34,945 nt of DNA from the NCBI GenBank assembly GCA_001541255.1, contig LNQR01000089.1, forward strand, positions 1 through 34,945, read 5' to 3'. The position numbers and the translations under genes were made by a program. Below are positions 1 to 8,851 of the stretch, in pieces. The stretch is from Candidatus Magnetominusculus xianensis (GTDB taxonomy: Bacteria; Nitrospirota; Thermodesulfovibrionia; Thermodesulfovibrionales; Magnetobacteriaceae). Every line of letters starts with the position of its first letter. Positions within the stretch are counted from its first letter, which is position 1. The notes under the pieces were generated by a model. The model saw nothing but the letters and a program-made list of their open reading frames with translations. It was not told where the DNA came from and made no database searches.

Positions 1-322
1 CAGCTTGCCATTTTCTTCGAAGGGAGGTTATTATTGGACATTGATGTTATGGGCTAAAATCGGGCCTGACACAGTTTAGTTAACAGACCCCTTTATCACG
101 CTATCTTTCAGCTTGACAGGCTTCCACTCTCAGTGGTCTGGGCTTCGCCCGCAGGCTCACCGTTACAACCGGCCGAATCAAGTTAGTTATCCTACGGACT
201 GGCTGCTCCCCACTCCGCCTTGCAGCAACACAGTTACGTTGTGTTACAGGCCGACTTGAAGGGGGCTTTCACACCTATGAACTACAGGCGCCCGACTCCA
301 GCTTCGCTGGAATGACAGACAC
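1..322 (-). other. Hairpin-rich non-coding stretch, possible group II intron 5' domain
   Basis: No convincing reading frame. Read on the minus strand the stretch is dense in short perfect hairpins: CCAGC/GCTGG near 298-310, AACACA/TGTGTT near 225-250, GGGC/GCCC near 147-156 and CCACT/AGTGG near 122-136. The order of segments (a GTGTGAAAGCCCCC block, a GCAAGGCGGAGTGGGG block, then CAGCCAGTCCGTAGG) resembles from memory the domain I region of bacterial group II introns, which would place a reverse transcriptase beyond the left edge. The part near 60-95 (GGCCTG...CAGACC) could instead be an IS end. It lies just downstream of the 3' end of the minus-strand operon. Confidence 0.3.
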
Positions 323-697
323 TTAGTGCGTTTGCCCTAGCTCTGTTAGGTAACGTTTGGGTTTGGTCAGGGTGGAGTTGTCGAGCTTTGATCTTAGCGC
401 TTCATATTTAGTGGTTATTGTTGTCAACTGGTTTATAGTCTCATTGTGGCTGACATATTCTGCGATAAAGAAAAACCATCCGGCGAGCAGTACGATTATT
501 AGTATTATGCGGGGGAGTGGTTTAAGTATTTTTTTCCATTGAAAGGCTTTCTTTTTTTTTATTTTTTCAAGGTCGAGTTCCAGCTTTGTCTTTTCGGGCA
601 CTTGCTCAGTCATTTGTTCACCAGAGTGTTCAGCAGGTTGTTCGTCCAGCTGCCCGCTCGTCGGTTCATTGGTTTGTTCGCCCGGTTGTTCGGTCAC
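323..697 (-). CDS. Small single-pass membrane protein, function unknown
   Basis: 124 aa. Residues 1-36 are a low-complexity segment rich in Glu, Gln, Pro and Thr. They are followed by a charged stretch (residues 37-56, with a KKKK run) and one clear hydrophobic membrane segment at about 63-81. A short C-terminal part of about 40 residues (YEALRSKLDNS region) could form a helix. The basic segment before the membrane span suggests the N-terminus is cytoplasmic. The ATG overlaps the stop of the AMMECR1 gene (ATGA), so it is probably translated by coupling and is the last gene of that operon. I do not recognise a family, and the acidic repeats make homology weak evidence. Confidence 0.6.
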   Translation of the reverse strand: MTEQPGEQTNEPTSGQLDEQPAEHSGEQMTEQVPEKTKLELDLEKIKKKKAFQWKKILKPLPRIILIIVLLAGWFFFIAEYVSHNETINQLTTITTKYEALRSKLDNSTLTKPKRYLTELGQTH

Positions 698-1218
698 TTG
701 TATCTCCTTACTTCAAAACGAAGTATTTCGACATTATTGTCCTCTGGATGAATGCCTGCCTTTGCCTTGGTTATCCTTAATTGCTCATCCACGGTATTCA
801 CTCCCTCTAATGCAGGCAGGAGCAGCCCCCTTTTGTGACCTTGCGTGACGATTACACCGTATCTTTCAGGGTCTAACTCAGAGATGGAATTAACCTTCTC
901 CGGAGGCGAGAGTATATCGACTGAATATGTTATTTCGCCAAGTTCACCGGGGATAACAGGTGTAAAACGTGGGTCTTGTGTTGCGGCAGCTATGGCGTTT
1001 CTTATTATTTCAGAAGCCGTGTTTTCAGTTGTTGGTGCGAATGTCCCTATGCAGCCACGCAGACGGCCTTTTATCTTTAAAGACACAAAAACACCGGCGC
1101 GCTCGCTCATCTCAGTCTGTGCAGGATTCACCGGCGGGGCGATAACCTCATGCCGTCTAACGTAAGACTCAACTGCCTCTTTTGCGAGGCGTGTCTGGTG
1201 GCTCAAAGGCGTTTCCAT
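694..1218 (-). CDS. AMMECR1 domain protein (AmmeMemoRadiSam system protein A type)
   Basis: 174 aa, a full-length single AMMECR1 domain. It is recognised by the signature LRGCIGTF at residues 53-60, preceded by GVFVSLKIKGR, and by the conserved end KAGIHPEDNNVEILRFEV. The bacterial family is found with Memo-like and radical SAM proteins in the so-called AmmeMemoRadiSam system, whose reaction is not established. Neither partner is in this window, so here the gene stands alone between a polyprenyl synthase and a small membrane protein. The chosen ATG gives the usual family length. Confidence 0.85.
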   Translation of the reverse strand: METPLSHQTRLAKEAVESYVRRHEVIAPPVNPAQTEMSERAGVFVSLKIKGRLRGCIGTFAPTTENTASEIIRNAIAAATQDPRFTPVIPGELGEITYSVDILSPPEKVNSISELDPERYGVIVTQGHKRGLLLPALEGVNTVDEQLRITKAKAGIHPEDNNVEILRFEVRRYK

Positions 1219-1239
1219 AATTGCGGATTCCCCATTTGA

Positions 1240-2238
1240 TTACTTATTTCTGCTTAAGGCGTAGTCTGCCATGACAACAAGGGCGTCTTTTTCACTGCAA
1301 TTGCCGAATATTGACAGTTCAGCCTTGGCCTCTGCTACGATTTCCTTTGCCTTGTCTATTGTCTTTTCTATTACATCATATTTTTTGAACAGTGCCAGTA
1401 CCTTCTTCAAATCCCTTTGCCCGTCTTCATCAGGCATGTCATCGTCCGATGTGGAATCAATAATTGCAGTCAGCTCTTCCTTTTCCTGTGCGTTTGCCGA
1501 CTTGAGAAGATAAATCAGCGGAAGCGTTATCTTCCCCTCGTGGAGGTCCCTGCCAAGCTTCTTGCCAAGATTTTCTTCGTCTGCCTTAAAATCCAGTATG
1601 TCGTCGTATATTTGAAAGACTGTACCGCTCTTTAGACCATAGCTTGTCAGGGCATTGATTTTTTCTTCGGGAAGGCCGCCTAATATCGCCCCTATCCGGC
1701 ATGAGGCGGAAATCAGAGCGCCGGTTTTGGACTCGACAATTCGCAGATAGTCTGCTTCTGTTATCTCTGGGTCTGCTATCTTTTGCAGTTGGAGTATCTC
1801 GCCCTCGGACATCTTTGCTACCGCATGGGAAATCGCCTCCATTGTCTTTAAATTCTGCTGGCTGACGGCTGCCTTTAGTGAGTTGGCATAGAGGAAATCA
1901 CCCACAAGTATAACAACCTGAGCGCCCCATATGGAGTGTGATGTGGGCTTGCCCCGTCTGACCCCTGCACCGTCAACTACATCGTCATGAAGAAGTGAGG
2001 CCGCGTGTATCGCCTCTATTACACCTGCTAAGACATATCTGGCATCCCCGGCGTAGCCCGACAGGGCAGCGCTCATCAACAGATACATAGGGCGCAGTCT
2101 CTTGCCGCCGCCTCCTATCAGGTGTCTGCCTATGTCCGGGATTACAACTACATCACTGCTGAATATTCTGGCAATCTCAGTCTCTACACGCCTTAAATCT
2201 TTTTCATAGTGCTTGAATATGTTCTCGGCAGTCATCAT
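1240..2238 (-). CDS. ispB: Polyprenyl (octaprenyl-type) diphosphate synthase
   Basis: 332 aa, the normal length of trans-isoprenyl diphosphate synthases. It makes the long prenyl chain of respiratory quinones by head-to-tail condensation of isopentenyl diphosphate onto an allylic primer. Seen: GGGGKRLRP (42-50), first aspartate-rich motif DDVVD (D85, D86, D89), second motif DDILD (D212, D213, D216) and the conserved KTG at 171-173. The residues before the first motif are small or absent (SLLHDD), which favours a long-chain product, but chain length cannot be fixed from sequence. The start overlaps the stop of mtnA (TAATG), so the two are translationally coupled. Confidence 0.88.
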   Translation of the reverse strand: MMTAENIFKHYEKDLRRVETEIARIFSSDVVVIPDIGRHLIGGGGKRLRPMYLLMSAALSGYAGDARYVLAGVIEAIHAASLLHDDVVDGAGVRRGKPTSHSIWGAQVVILVGDFLYANSLKAAVSQQNLKTMEAISHAVAKMSEGEILQLQKIADPEITEADYLRIVESKTGALISASCRIGAILGGLPEEKINALTSYGLKSGTVFQIYDDILDFKADEENLGKKLGRDLHEGKITLPLIYLLKSANAQEKEELTAIIDSTSDDDMPDEDGQRDLKKVLALFKKYDVIEKTIDKAKEIVAEAKAELSIFGNCSEKDALVVMADYALSRNK

Positions 2239-3290
2239 TATTTATTACCTTTCGGGTCTAGCGTGTGAATTGCTTCCGGCTTAAACGCGCCCTTTTCAGT
2301 CAGTATCAATGTTATATATTTAGCCGGTGTCACGTCAAAGGCGATATTTCTGACAGCTACACCTTTAGGGGCAATTTCACACCGGCCAAAGACATTCGTC
2401 ACCTCATGTGATGGACGCTCCTCTATAGGTATCTCGCTTCCCGATGAAAGTGTAAAATCAATGCTGCTTAATGGTGCGGCCACGTAAAACGGTATGTTGT
2501 TTTCCTTTGCCAGCACTGCCACTGAATAAGTCCCAATCTTGTTGGCAACATCGCCGTTTCTCACCGTCCTGTCTGTGCCGACTATACAGAGGTCTATCTC
2601 GCCCCTTCTCATAAGCTCTCCGGCGGCGTTGTCCGGTATCAGTGTAACGGGTATGTTGTCCTGCATCAGTTCCCATGCTGTGAGGCGTGCACCCTGGAGA
2701 ATCGGCCTTGTCTCATCGGCTATGACTGATATACGTTTGCCCTGCTCTATGGCCATTCGTATGGGCGCAGTTGCCGTACCGTAACCACCTGTTGCCAGGG
2801 CGCCGGCGTTACAATGTGTTAGAACTGTGTCGCCGTCTTTTATAAATTCTGCTCCATAGCGCCCGATGGCCTTGTTTATCTCTATGTCTTCGTTGAGTAT
2901 CAAAACTCCTTCTTTTGCTATCATCTCTTTTAGGGCGCTTATTGGCATTGTCTTATTGTTTTCTATCAGCCGCTCTATACGCTCTGCCGCCCATTGGATA
3001 TTTACAGCGGTTGGTCTGCTGTTAAGCAGTGCATCGATTGCCGGTCTTAACTTCGCACTGAACTCCATAGCGTCTGCCGCTGATATGGCATCTGCCGCAA
3101 GTGCAATCCCCATTGCCGCCGCTATTCCTATGGCAGGGGCGCCCCTTATCGCTAGATACTTAATGCAGTCAACCACTTGCCGGTAATCCGTACACTCTAT
3201 GTATGAGATGTCGTGGGGAAGGCGGGTCTGGTCAAGTATCATGGCCTTTGCTGTCCCAGCTCCGTCTATCCATTTAATTGTATCTATCAT
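2238..3290 (-). CDS. mtnA: S-methyl-5-thioribose-1-phosphate isomerase
   Basis: 350 aa. It converts 5-methylthioribose 1-phosphate to the ribulose form in methionine salvage. Seen: RGAPAIGIAAAMG near residue 48, the catalytic-Cys segment HCNAGALATGGYGTA near 160, and GTDRTVRNGDVANKIGT near 240 with the catalytic Asp. These place it with MtnA rather than with the eIF2B/ribose-1,5-bisphosphate isomerase relatives. I chose ATG at 3290, because GGAG lies 8 bases upstream. An in-frame TTG at 3296 has the same GGAG only two bases away. No other salvage gene is nearby. It shares a TAATG junction with the prenyl synthase. Confidence 0.9.
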   Translation of the reverse strand: MIDTIKWIDGAGTAKAMILDQTRLPHDISYIECTDYRQVVDCIKYLAIRGAPAIGIAAAMGIALAADAISAADAMEFSAKLRPAIDALLNSRPTAVNIQWAAERIERLIENNKTMPISALKEMIAKEGVLILNEDIEINKAIGRYGAEFIKDGDTVLTHCNAGALATGGYGTATAPIRMAIEQGKRISVIADETRPILQGARLTAWELMQDNIPVTLIPDNAAGELMRRGEIDLCIVGTDRTVRNGDVANKIGTYSVAVLAKENNIPFYVAAPLSSIDFTLSSGSEIPIEERPSHEVTNVFGRCEIAPKGVAVRNIAFDVTPAKYITLILTEKGAFKPEAIHTLDPKGNK

Positions 3291-3402
3291 TATCAATTCT
3301 CCAGTGCCACTGTAATCCTGTCTATATTATACTATTGGTGTAACTAACATAAAGAGGGGGTGTACAATTTTACAATATCTGTCAGATTTTTTTCCCCCTG
3401 TA

Positions 3403-4215
3403 TTATGAGCGCCTTACCATGCGCCCTATGGCATCTGGCATGATTGACAGAATATACGCGTAAAATGTGATATACTTTCTCATCTGCACGGGCGTTGAGA
3501 CCTGTTTCCTGTATTTTCTTATGAGGTTAAGGCTTGCCCTGACATATTTTCTCAGCCGCGCCCCCGTGTTCTTGCCGTGTACCCTGTAAAATGCTAGTGC
3601 TTCATCTATATATCCAACCTCATGCTCAAAGGCTATGGCAAGCCACAAGTCAAAGTCCTCCACTGTGATTAACCCCCTGTCTTCACTAAATTGAAAACCG
3701 CTGCCGTTTCTGAACATCACCGTCAGGCATGATATATAATTAAATGACAGATACAAATCTAAAAATATACCCTTGTTGGCTAAGCCAAACCGCCGTCCCG
3801 GTGCCCTTCCCTTCGTATATGTCAGCACGCCGTTTTCCATTGCTGCCGCCTTTGAATAAACCATAAAGACATCTTTATTGGCGTTTAAATAGCTCACCTG
3901 TTTTTCAAGTTTGTCTGCAAGCCACAAATCATCAGAGTCTAAAAAGGCGACATACTCGCCGCTTGCCTCCTTTAACCCCACATTTCTTGACGCTGCGATT
4001 ACGCCTTCATTTTTAAATTTTATATACCTGATCTGCCCACAGGCAAAGCCCCTCACTATCTCCTCTGTATTGTCTGTAGAGTAGTTGTCTATCACTATCA
4101 GTTCCCAGTTGCGGTACGTCTGGGTGATTACAGAATTAATCGACTCGCCGATGAACCCGGCATAATTGTACGTTGGCATGATGATTGACACCAGTGGCGC
4201 GGCGTGGTCATTCAT
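3403..4215 (-). CDS. Family 2 glycosyltransferase
   Basis: 270 aa, GT-A fold. Seen: the N-terminal SIIMPTYNYAGFI strand-loop, the nucleotide-binding IVIDNYSTDNT, the RNVGLKEASGEY helix and the metal-binding FLDSDDLW. A downstream ED (VEDFDLW) matches the usual catalytic-base region. It has no strong membrane segment, so it probably acts at the cytoplasmic membrane surface on a lipid-linked acceptor. The ATG overlaps the stop of the SDR gene (TAATG). As the last gene of the CDP-sugar cluster it is the likely transferase for the deoxyhexose that the upstream enzymes make. The acceptor and linkage are unknown. Confidence 0.85.
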   Translation of the reverse strand: MNDHAAPLVSIIMPTYNYAGFIGESINSVITQTYRNWELIVIDNYSTDNTEEIVRGFACGQIRYIKFKNEGVIAASRNVGLKEASGEYVAFLDSDDLWLADKLEKQVSYLNANKDVFMVYSKAAAMENGVLTYTKGRAPGRRFGLANKGIFLDLYLSFNYISCLTVMFRNGSGFQFSEDRGLITVEDFDLWLAIAFEHEVGYIDEALAFYRVHGKNTGARLRKYVRASLNLIRKYRKQVSTPVQMRKYITFYAYILSIMPDAIGRMVRRS

Positions 4216-5177
4216 TACATTGCCCCCCGGAAGCCTTCACACAGGGACAGGCACATTCTTATCTCATCGTCAATGCCGCCCTCCAGTTGAAACCCTGTTT
4301 TTTTGATTTTTTCAATACTATAATTCGTTGGCATTAAAAATGCCTCAGACGCTGCCAACTCTCCAACTTTTATTTCACTTATCGGACGCCCATAGGTCTC
4401 TTTATAAACCCGTGCAATACGCTCTGCCGCTTCTAATATAGTCATCGTGCATTCACCGCCCAGATTATACAGCCCGTCGCCCCACCTGCCCCTTAGTTCA
4501 TAAATAAAATGCCCAACAGCACGTGCTGCATCGCGTATAGCAATGAAATCCCTGTACTGCCTGCCGGAGGATTTTAAAGTCAGCGCCCCCACGGTTACGG
4601 CCTGTCGGCAGAGGTCGTTAAATACGAGGCTCCAGCGGTTTACCGCCCTGTCAGCCGGGGCGCCACAGGCGTTTGACAGCCTAAAAACAGCAGTGTTCAT
4701 TGAATTGTACCGCCTGAACTCATCGACAAACCCTTCTGCCGCCGCATGTGTAATCGCATATGGGTGATAAGGTCTGATTGGGGTCTCTTCTGTTATCACG
4801 GGCCGCTCAAGGTTCTCACCATAGACATGAATCGTAGAGAAGTATATGAAATTCCTTATGCCGTGTTCTGCCGCTGCACGAAGCAGCCGGTATGTCCCCT
4901 CTGCGTTTGTCCTCATTGCAGAGACGGGGTCACGCATCGAGTCTATTTCATTGATCGCGGCAAGATGGACTATCGTATCAGCACCCCTGAGAGCACGCGC
5001 TATCGATTGGTCATCGCTTAATGACATATTGATAGCATTAAAACCGGCGCACCACGCCGGAAGGTCTTCAGTTGTTGTCGATGTGATGGTTATATCAGAA
5101 TCTGGATATTGTTCTCTTAGATACAGGGCAGTCCTGCCGCCAATAAATCCCCTGCCTCCGGTTATCAGGACGCGCAT
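4215..5177 (-). CDS. NAD(P)-dependent SDR epimerase/reductase with altered catalytic motif
   Basis: 320 aa extended short-chain dehydrogenase. Seen: Rossmann GGRGFIGG at residues 7-14, the HLAA segment at 71-74, and the STIHVYGE strand. The usual Tyr-x3-Lys dyad appears as Tyr140-x3-His144, because the codon at 4746-4748 encodes His, not Lys. In context it should act last, as a 4-reductase or epimerase on the CDP-4-keto-6-deoxyhexose made by the RfbG homologue. ATG at 5177 is chosen because it overlaps the preceding stop (TAATG) and starts directly at the Rossmann strand. An upstream in-frame GTG at 5189 is possible. Confidence 0.8.
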   Translation of the reverse strand: MRVLITGGRGFIGGRTALYLREQYPDSDITITSTTTEDLPAWCAGFNAINMSLSDDQSIARALRGADTIVHLAAINEIDSMRDPVSAMRTNAEGTYRLLRAAAEHGIRNFIYFSTIHVYGENLERPVITEETPIRPYHPYAITHAAAEGFVDEFRRYNSMNTAVFRLSNACGAPADRAVNRWSLVFNDLCRQAVTVGALTLKSSGRQYRDFIAIRDAARAVGHFIYELRGRWGDGLYNLGGECTMTILEAAERIARVYKETYGRPISEIKVGELAASEAFLMPTNYSIEKIKKTGFQLEGGIDDEIRMCLSLCEGFRGAM

Positions 5178-5617
5178 TATTGCACCCACCGGTAAGGGAT
5201 ACGAGGAGTGTCGGGGCTGAGCTGCTGCGCCTCGGCTGGGTCATGCAGCTCAGTTGCGCAGTTGGCCAAAATCGCAATGCCGTCAGAGATACCCATAAAA
5301 CCACTCCACACCAGAGGCGGCACATGCACCAGACAGTAGTTGCCATCGCCTATTAAATACTCATCCACACACCCGAAAGTAGCTGAGCCTGCCCGCTCGT
5401 CATACAGGACAAGCCTGACACGGCCAAACGGGACTGCCAGATTGAGCGCCATTTTCCTGTGCAGCTTCCATGCCTTTACAGCGCCGGGATTTACTACAGA
5501 GAAATACACCTCGCCAAAGCGCTCAAACAGCGGGGAGTCACGCCTCAGCATGTGCATCACCTTGCCGCGAGCGTCTTCGATTTGTTTTAATGGAGAAACT
5601 GCAACGCCTTCTATCAT
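5177..5617 (-). CDS. dTDP-4-dehydrorhamnose 3,5-epimerase-like (RmlC-fold) protein
   Basis: 146 aa, RmlC-like cupin. Seen: the EDARGKVMHMLRRD segment, GEVYFSVVNPGAVKAWKLHRKM with the substrate-binding or catalytic His, and the barrel strands around YCLVHVPPLVWSGF. It is shorter than canonical RfbC (about 180 aa), lacking part of the C-terminus, as is common for epimerases and isomerases acting on other nucleotide sugars. Placed between RfbG and an SDR and overlapping both (ATGA upstream, TAATG downstream), it probably epimerises C3 and/or C5 of CDP-4-keto-6-deoxyglucose rather than the dTDP form. The exact substrate is inferred from context only. Confidence 0.75.
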   Translation of the reverse strand: MIEGVAVSPLKQIEDARGKVMHMLRRDSPLFERFGEVYFSVVNPGAVKAWKLHRKMALNLAVPFGRVRLVLYDERAGSATFGCVDEYLIGDGNYCLVHVPPLVWSGFMGISDGIAILANCATELHDPAEAQQLSPDTPRIPYRWVQ

Positions 5618-6711
5618 ATAGACCAGTTGAGCATCTTTTTTTGTGCCTCAACGATATAGTGCCCGATTTGCCTTATGGAAAACTCGAACATATCATCCTT
5701 CCCCTCGTAAAATGCCTTATACCAGAGGGCAGTCAGCCTGACGGTCTCCTTAAAATCGAGGGCAGCGTACCAGTTAAGCCTTGCCAGCGCCTTATCGCAG
5801 CAGAGCTTTAACAGCGAACTTTCCTTAATTTTTGACCCCTCGTGCCTCATCAGACAGACCCCCCAATGCGCCATAAACTCCCCTATCAGCTCGCCAACTG
5901 AGTGATCAGCCCTTGCATCCGGGCCGAAATTGAATGACTCACCTGAGGCAATGTCCGACAACAGCAGCCGTGCGCCAAGCTGCAAGTAGCCGCTTAACGG
6001 CTCAAGCACATGCTGCCACGGACGTGTCGCGTTTGGATTCCTGATCACTGCCTCGCGCCCCTGAGACCACGCCCTGACACAGTCCGGGATTATCCTGTCG
6101 CGCGCCCAGTCACCCCCGCCTATGACATTGCCGGCACGGGCTGTGGCAATACGCGTGGAGTCATTGCCTGAAAAAAACGATGCGGCATACGACTTAAAAA
6201 CAATCTCTGCACACGCCTTTGAAGCGCTGTATGGGTCATCACCGCCAAGTGTGTCATTTTCCCTGTATCCCCAGGGCCACTCAACGTTGCGGTAACACTT
6301 GTCGCTTGTTATGACAACGGCAGCGCGCACACTTCCAGAATTTTTGATACAGTGCATGACATTGACCGTGCCCTGGACATTCGTGCTGAAGGTCAAAAGC
6401 GGGTCTTCATGTGACAGCCGCACGATTGGCTGTGCCGCCAGATGAAACACTATATCGGGACGAAACGACTCGAACGCGCTTGACAGACTATTGTAATCCC
6501 TTATGTCGCCATCAAAATTATTTATTCTATTATTAAGTTTAAGCACCTCGTAATTGCATGGCTTTGATGGCAGATACGATGAAAACCCCGCCACCTTTGC
6601 ACCAAGCCCTAAGAGCCACAGCGTTAGCCACGAGCCCTTAAAGCCCGTATGACCGGTAACCAGCACTCGGCTCCCATCGTAGGCACCGTCAAATAGATTC
6701 TTTTTTATCAC
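5614..6711 (-). CDS. rfbG: CDP-glucose 4,6-dehydratase
   Basis: 365 aa, full length. It converts CDP-glucose to CDP-4-keto-6-deoxyglucose with bound NAD. Seen: GHTGFKGSWLTLWLLGLGA (the RfbG-specific variant of the Rossmann loop, residues about 20-38), HLAAQPIVRLS, SDKCYRN, the catalytic YSASK near residue 180, and the AGNVIGGGDW segment typical of this family. It follows the cytidylyltransferase by 27 bases, and its stop overlaps the next ATG. Together these genes give the first two steps of CDP-deoxyhexose synthesis for a surface polysaccharide. Confidence 0.92.
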   Translation of the reverse strand: MIKKNLFDGAYDGSRVLVTGHTGFKGSWLTLWLLGLGAKVAGFSSYLPSKPCNYEVLKLNNRINNFDGDIRDYNSLSSAFESFRPDIVFHLAAQPIVRLSHEDPLLTFSTNVQGTVNVMHCIKNSGSVRAAVVITSDKCYRNVEWPWGYRENDTLGGDDPYSASKACAEIVFKSYAASFFSGNDSTRIATARAGNVIGGGDWARDRIIPDCVRAWSQGREAVIRNPNATRPWQHVLEPLSGYLQLGARLLLSDIASGESFNFGPDARADHSVGELIGEFMAHWGVCLMRHEGSKIKESSLLKLCCDKALARLNWYAALDFKETVRLTALWYKAFYEGKDDMFEFSIRQIGHYIVEAQKKMLNWSI

Positions 6712-6738
6712 TGGCTGCCCCGTTATAATTTAATCCGG

Positions 6739-7524
6739 CTAATCTGGCCACAGCTTCCAGGGCGGATTTCCCCTTTCCCACATATCTTTAAGATAATTAT
6801 AGTCCCTGAACGTGTCCATACACTGCCAAAACCCCTTGTGGTGAAATACCTTCAACTGTCCCTCTTTTGCAAGCCTCTCAAGGGGTAGTTTCTCAAGGAC
6901 ACAGCCGTCGCCGTCGTCAAGATAATTAAAAAACTCCCTGCTAAATACAAAATAGCCGCCGCTTATGGCACTGCCGACAGCGTCTGGTTTTTCCATAAAT
7001 GATACAACCCTGTCCTGTTCTATCAGGAGTTCGCCATATCTGGAGGGCGGCACAACTCCCGTAACTGTACCTATTTTGCCGTGGCATTTGTGAAAATCAA
7101 GCAGTTCGTTAATATTCAAATTTGTAACGCCGTCGCCATAGGTAAGCATAAACAAGTCACCACTGACGTACTTTTCCACACGTCTTAGACGCGCACCTGT
7201 CATCGCATTAAGCCCGGTGTCGGCAAGCGTTATCTTCCATCCTTCGTACTGCATGGCGTTGCGGGGATGAAATGTGACATCCTTGTTATGCAGGTCTATT
7301 GTAAAATCAGTTGTGAGCATCTCGTAGCGATAGAAATAATCCTTGATTTGTTCGCCCTTGTAGCCGAGACACAGGACAAATTCCTTGTATCCGTAGTGGG
7401 CATAGCACTTCATGATGTGCATCAGAATGGGCATATGACCGATTTCGACCATTGCCTTTGGTTTGAACTCGGTTTCTTCGCGAAGGCGTGTGCCTTGTCC
7501 GCCGCAGAGAATTACTACCTTCAT
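6739..7524 (-). CDS. rfbF: Glucose-1-phosphate cytidylyltransferase
   Basis: 261 aa. It makes CDP-glucose from CTP and glucose 1-phosphate. Seen: the N-terminal nucleotidyltransferase signature CGGQGTRLREETEFKPKAM, then GHMPILMHIMKCYAHYG, TYGDGVTNLN for metal and nucleotide binding, and the C-terminal QCMDTFRDYNYL typical of RfbF. Length matches the family. It is the first gene of the CDP-sugar group. Only three bases separate it from the preceding rdgB, so the sugar genes appear to be transcribed together with the upstream housekeeping genes. Confidence 0.92.
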   Translation of the reverse strand: MKVVILCGGQGTRLREETEFKPKAMVEIGHMPILMHIMKCYAHYGYKEFVLCLGYKGEQIKDYFYRYEMLTTDFTIDLHNKDVTFHPRNAMQYEGWKITLADTGLNAMTGARLRRVEKYVSGDLFMLTYGDGVTNLNINELLDFHKCHGKIGTVTGVVPPSRYGELLIEQDRVVSFMEKPDAVGSAISGGYFVFSREFFNYLDDGDGCVLEKLPLERLAKEGQLKVFHHKGFWQCMDTFRDYNYLKDMWERGNPPWKLWPD

Positions 7525-7527
7525 ATA

Positions 7528-8139
7528 TTATTTTTTGTTATTATCATCAATCGATAACAAATAGTCTTTTAGTTTAATCACGGCCATAGCGCGATGGCTG
7601 ATCTTATTTTTTATCTGATCACCAAGTTCGGCAAACGTCTTATCGTAACCGGAGGGGATAAATACCGGGTCGTAACCAAATCCTGATGTGCCCATTGGTT
7701 CGGCCGCGATAGTGCCTGCTATCTCACCCTCAAAAAACAGTGACTTCCCCCCCATCATAAGGCAAAATACGCTGACATACCTGGCAGTACGCTCAGAAGG
7801 CTCCGGTGTGTCCTGCATAAAGTCCAGCAGTGCGTTGATGTTGTCTTCGTCACTTGAGTTTACACCGTCTTCATTTGAGGCAAATCTGGCAGAGAACACC
7901 CCCGGCGCACCATCGAGGGCATCGACTTCAAGCCCTGAGTCCTCGGCAACAACAGCGGTAGTGTTTTGTTCATAAACTGCCATTGCCTTTGCAAAGGCAT
8001 TCTTATGATACGTATCTCCATCTTCAGCAACATTGCCCATTATAGTTCCAGCGCTGACAAAATCAATGCCGGTACCGGCAAACATCGAGTTTATCTCCCG
8101 CACCTTTCCCAAATTCTTAGTTGCCAAATACAGATTCAT
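7528..8139 (-). CDS. rdgB: XTP/dITP diphosphatase (HAM1 family)
   Basis: 203 aa. It hydrolyses non-canonical purine triphosphates (ITP, dITP, XTP) to monophosphates. Seen: the N-terminal [33 protein letters not shown] in the middle, and [20 protein letters not shown] near the C-terminus, all hallmark segments. The ATG at 8139 lies inside the end of rph, 23 bases overlapping, and begins at the family start. An in-frame ATG 39 bases further up would add 13 residues with no family match. The rph-rdgB order is a conserved neighbourhood in many bacteria. Confidence 0.92.
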   Translation of the reverse strand: MNLYLATKNLGKVREINSMFAGTGIDFVSAGTIMGNVAEDGDTYHKNAFAKAMAVYEQNTTAVVAEDSGLEVDALDGAPGVFSARFASNEDGVNSSDEDNINALLDFMQDTPEPSERTARYVSVFCLMMGGKSLFFEGEIAGTIAAEPMGTSGFGYDPVFIPSGYDKTFAELGDQIKNKISHRAMAVIKLKDYLLSIDDNNKK

Positions 8140-8851
8140 CTGCAAGTACCTCCTTTTGTATCCCGACAAGCTTCTCAATTCCTATACGGGCAAGGGTGAG
8201 CAATTCGTTCAGCGTGTCTCCTGTAAACGGGGAGCCTTCGGCTGTCCCCTGTACCTCTACATATTTGCCGGAGCCTGTCATGACTATATTCATATCCACA
8301 TCGGCATCTTTATCTTCCGTGTAACACAGGTCAAGCATGGGCTGCCCATCCACCACACCAACGCTGACTGCTGCAACATAGTCAATCGGTGGGATTTTCT
8401 TTATCATACCGTTTCTCATGGCAAAACGAAGTGCATCGACAAAACACACATAGGCGCCAGTTATCGAGGCGGTTCTTGTGCCGCCATCTGCCTGAATCAC
8501 GTCACAGTCAATAAGGAAAGACCTCTCGCCAAGTAAAGACAGGTCAACGACAGAGCGCATGGCGCGCCCTATCAGGCGCTGGATTTCCAGCGTGCGACCA
8601 TTTGGCTTGGAGCTGCGGCCATCTCTGGTCATACGCGTATGGGTTGAGCGCGGCAGCATTCCATACTCGGCAGTTATCCAGCCCTTTCCCTTGTCCTTTA
8701 GAAACGGCGGCACGGTCTCCTCTATCGTCGTCGTGCAGATTACACGTGTCTGCCCTGCCTCTATCAGTGCTGAGCCCTCGGCATACTTAACTGCCCCTCT
8801 GGTTATCTTAACCGGCCTCAACTCTGAGTTTGCCCTACCGTCTGCTCTCAT
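8117..8851 (-). CDS. rph: Ribonuclease PH
   Basis: 244 aa. Phosphorolytic 3'-5' exoribonuclease that trims the 3' ends of tRNA precursors; hexameric in the family. Seen: the start [47 protein letters not shown] and [12 protein letters not shown], all diagnostic. The ATG at 8851 overlaps the murI stop (ATGA) and gives the canonical N-terminus. An upstream start at 8869 would add six residues that do not belong to the family. Neighbours murI, a GerMN protein and rdgB recall the Bacillus racE-gerM-rph-rdgB order. Confidence 0.93.
   Translation of the reverse strand: MRADGRANSELRPVKITRGAVKYAEGSALIEAGQTRVICTTTIEETVPPFLKDKGKGWITAEYGMLPRSTHTRMTRDGRSSKPNGRTLEIQRLIGRAMRSVVDLSLLGERSFLIDCDVIQADGGTRTASITGAYVCFVDALRFAMRNGMIKKIPPIDYVAAVSVGVVDGQPMLDLCYTEDKDADVDMNIVMTGSGKYVEVQGTAEGSPFTGDTLNELLTLARIGIEKLVGIQKEVLADESVFGN

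Noticed and set aside
2866..3186. Plus-strand open frame opposite mtnA, hydrophobic and Ala/Ile/Ser-rich
   Set aside because: Antisense to conserved MtnA codons; the composition simply mirrors them.
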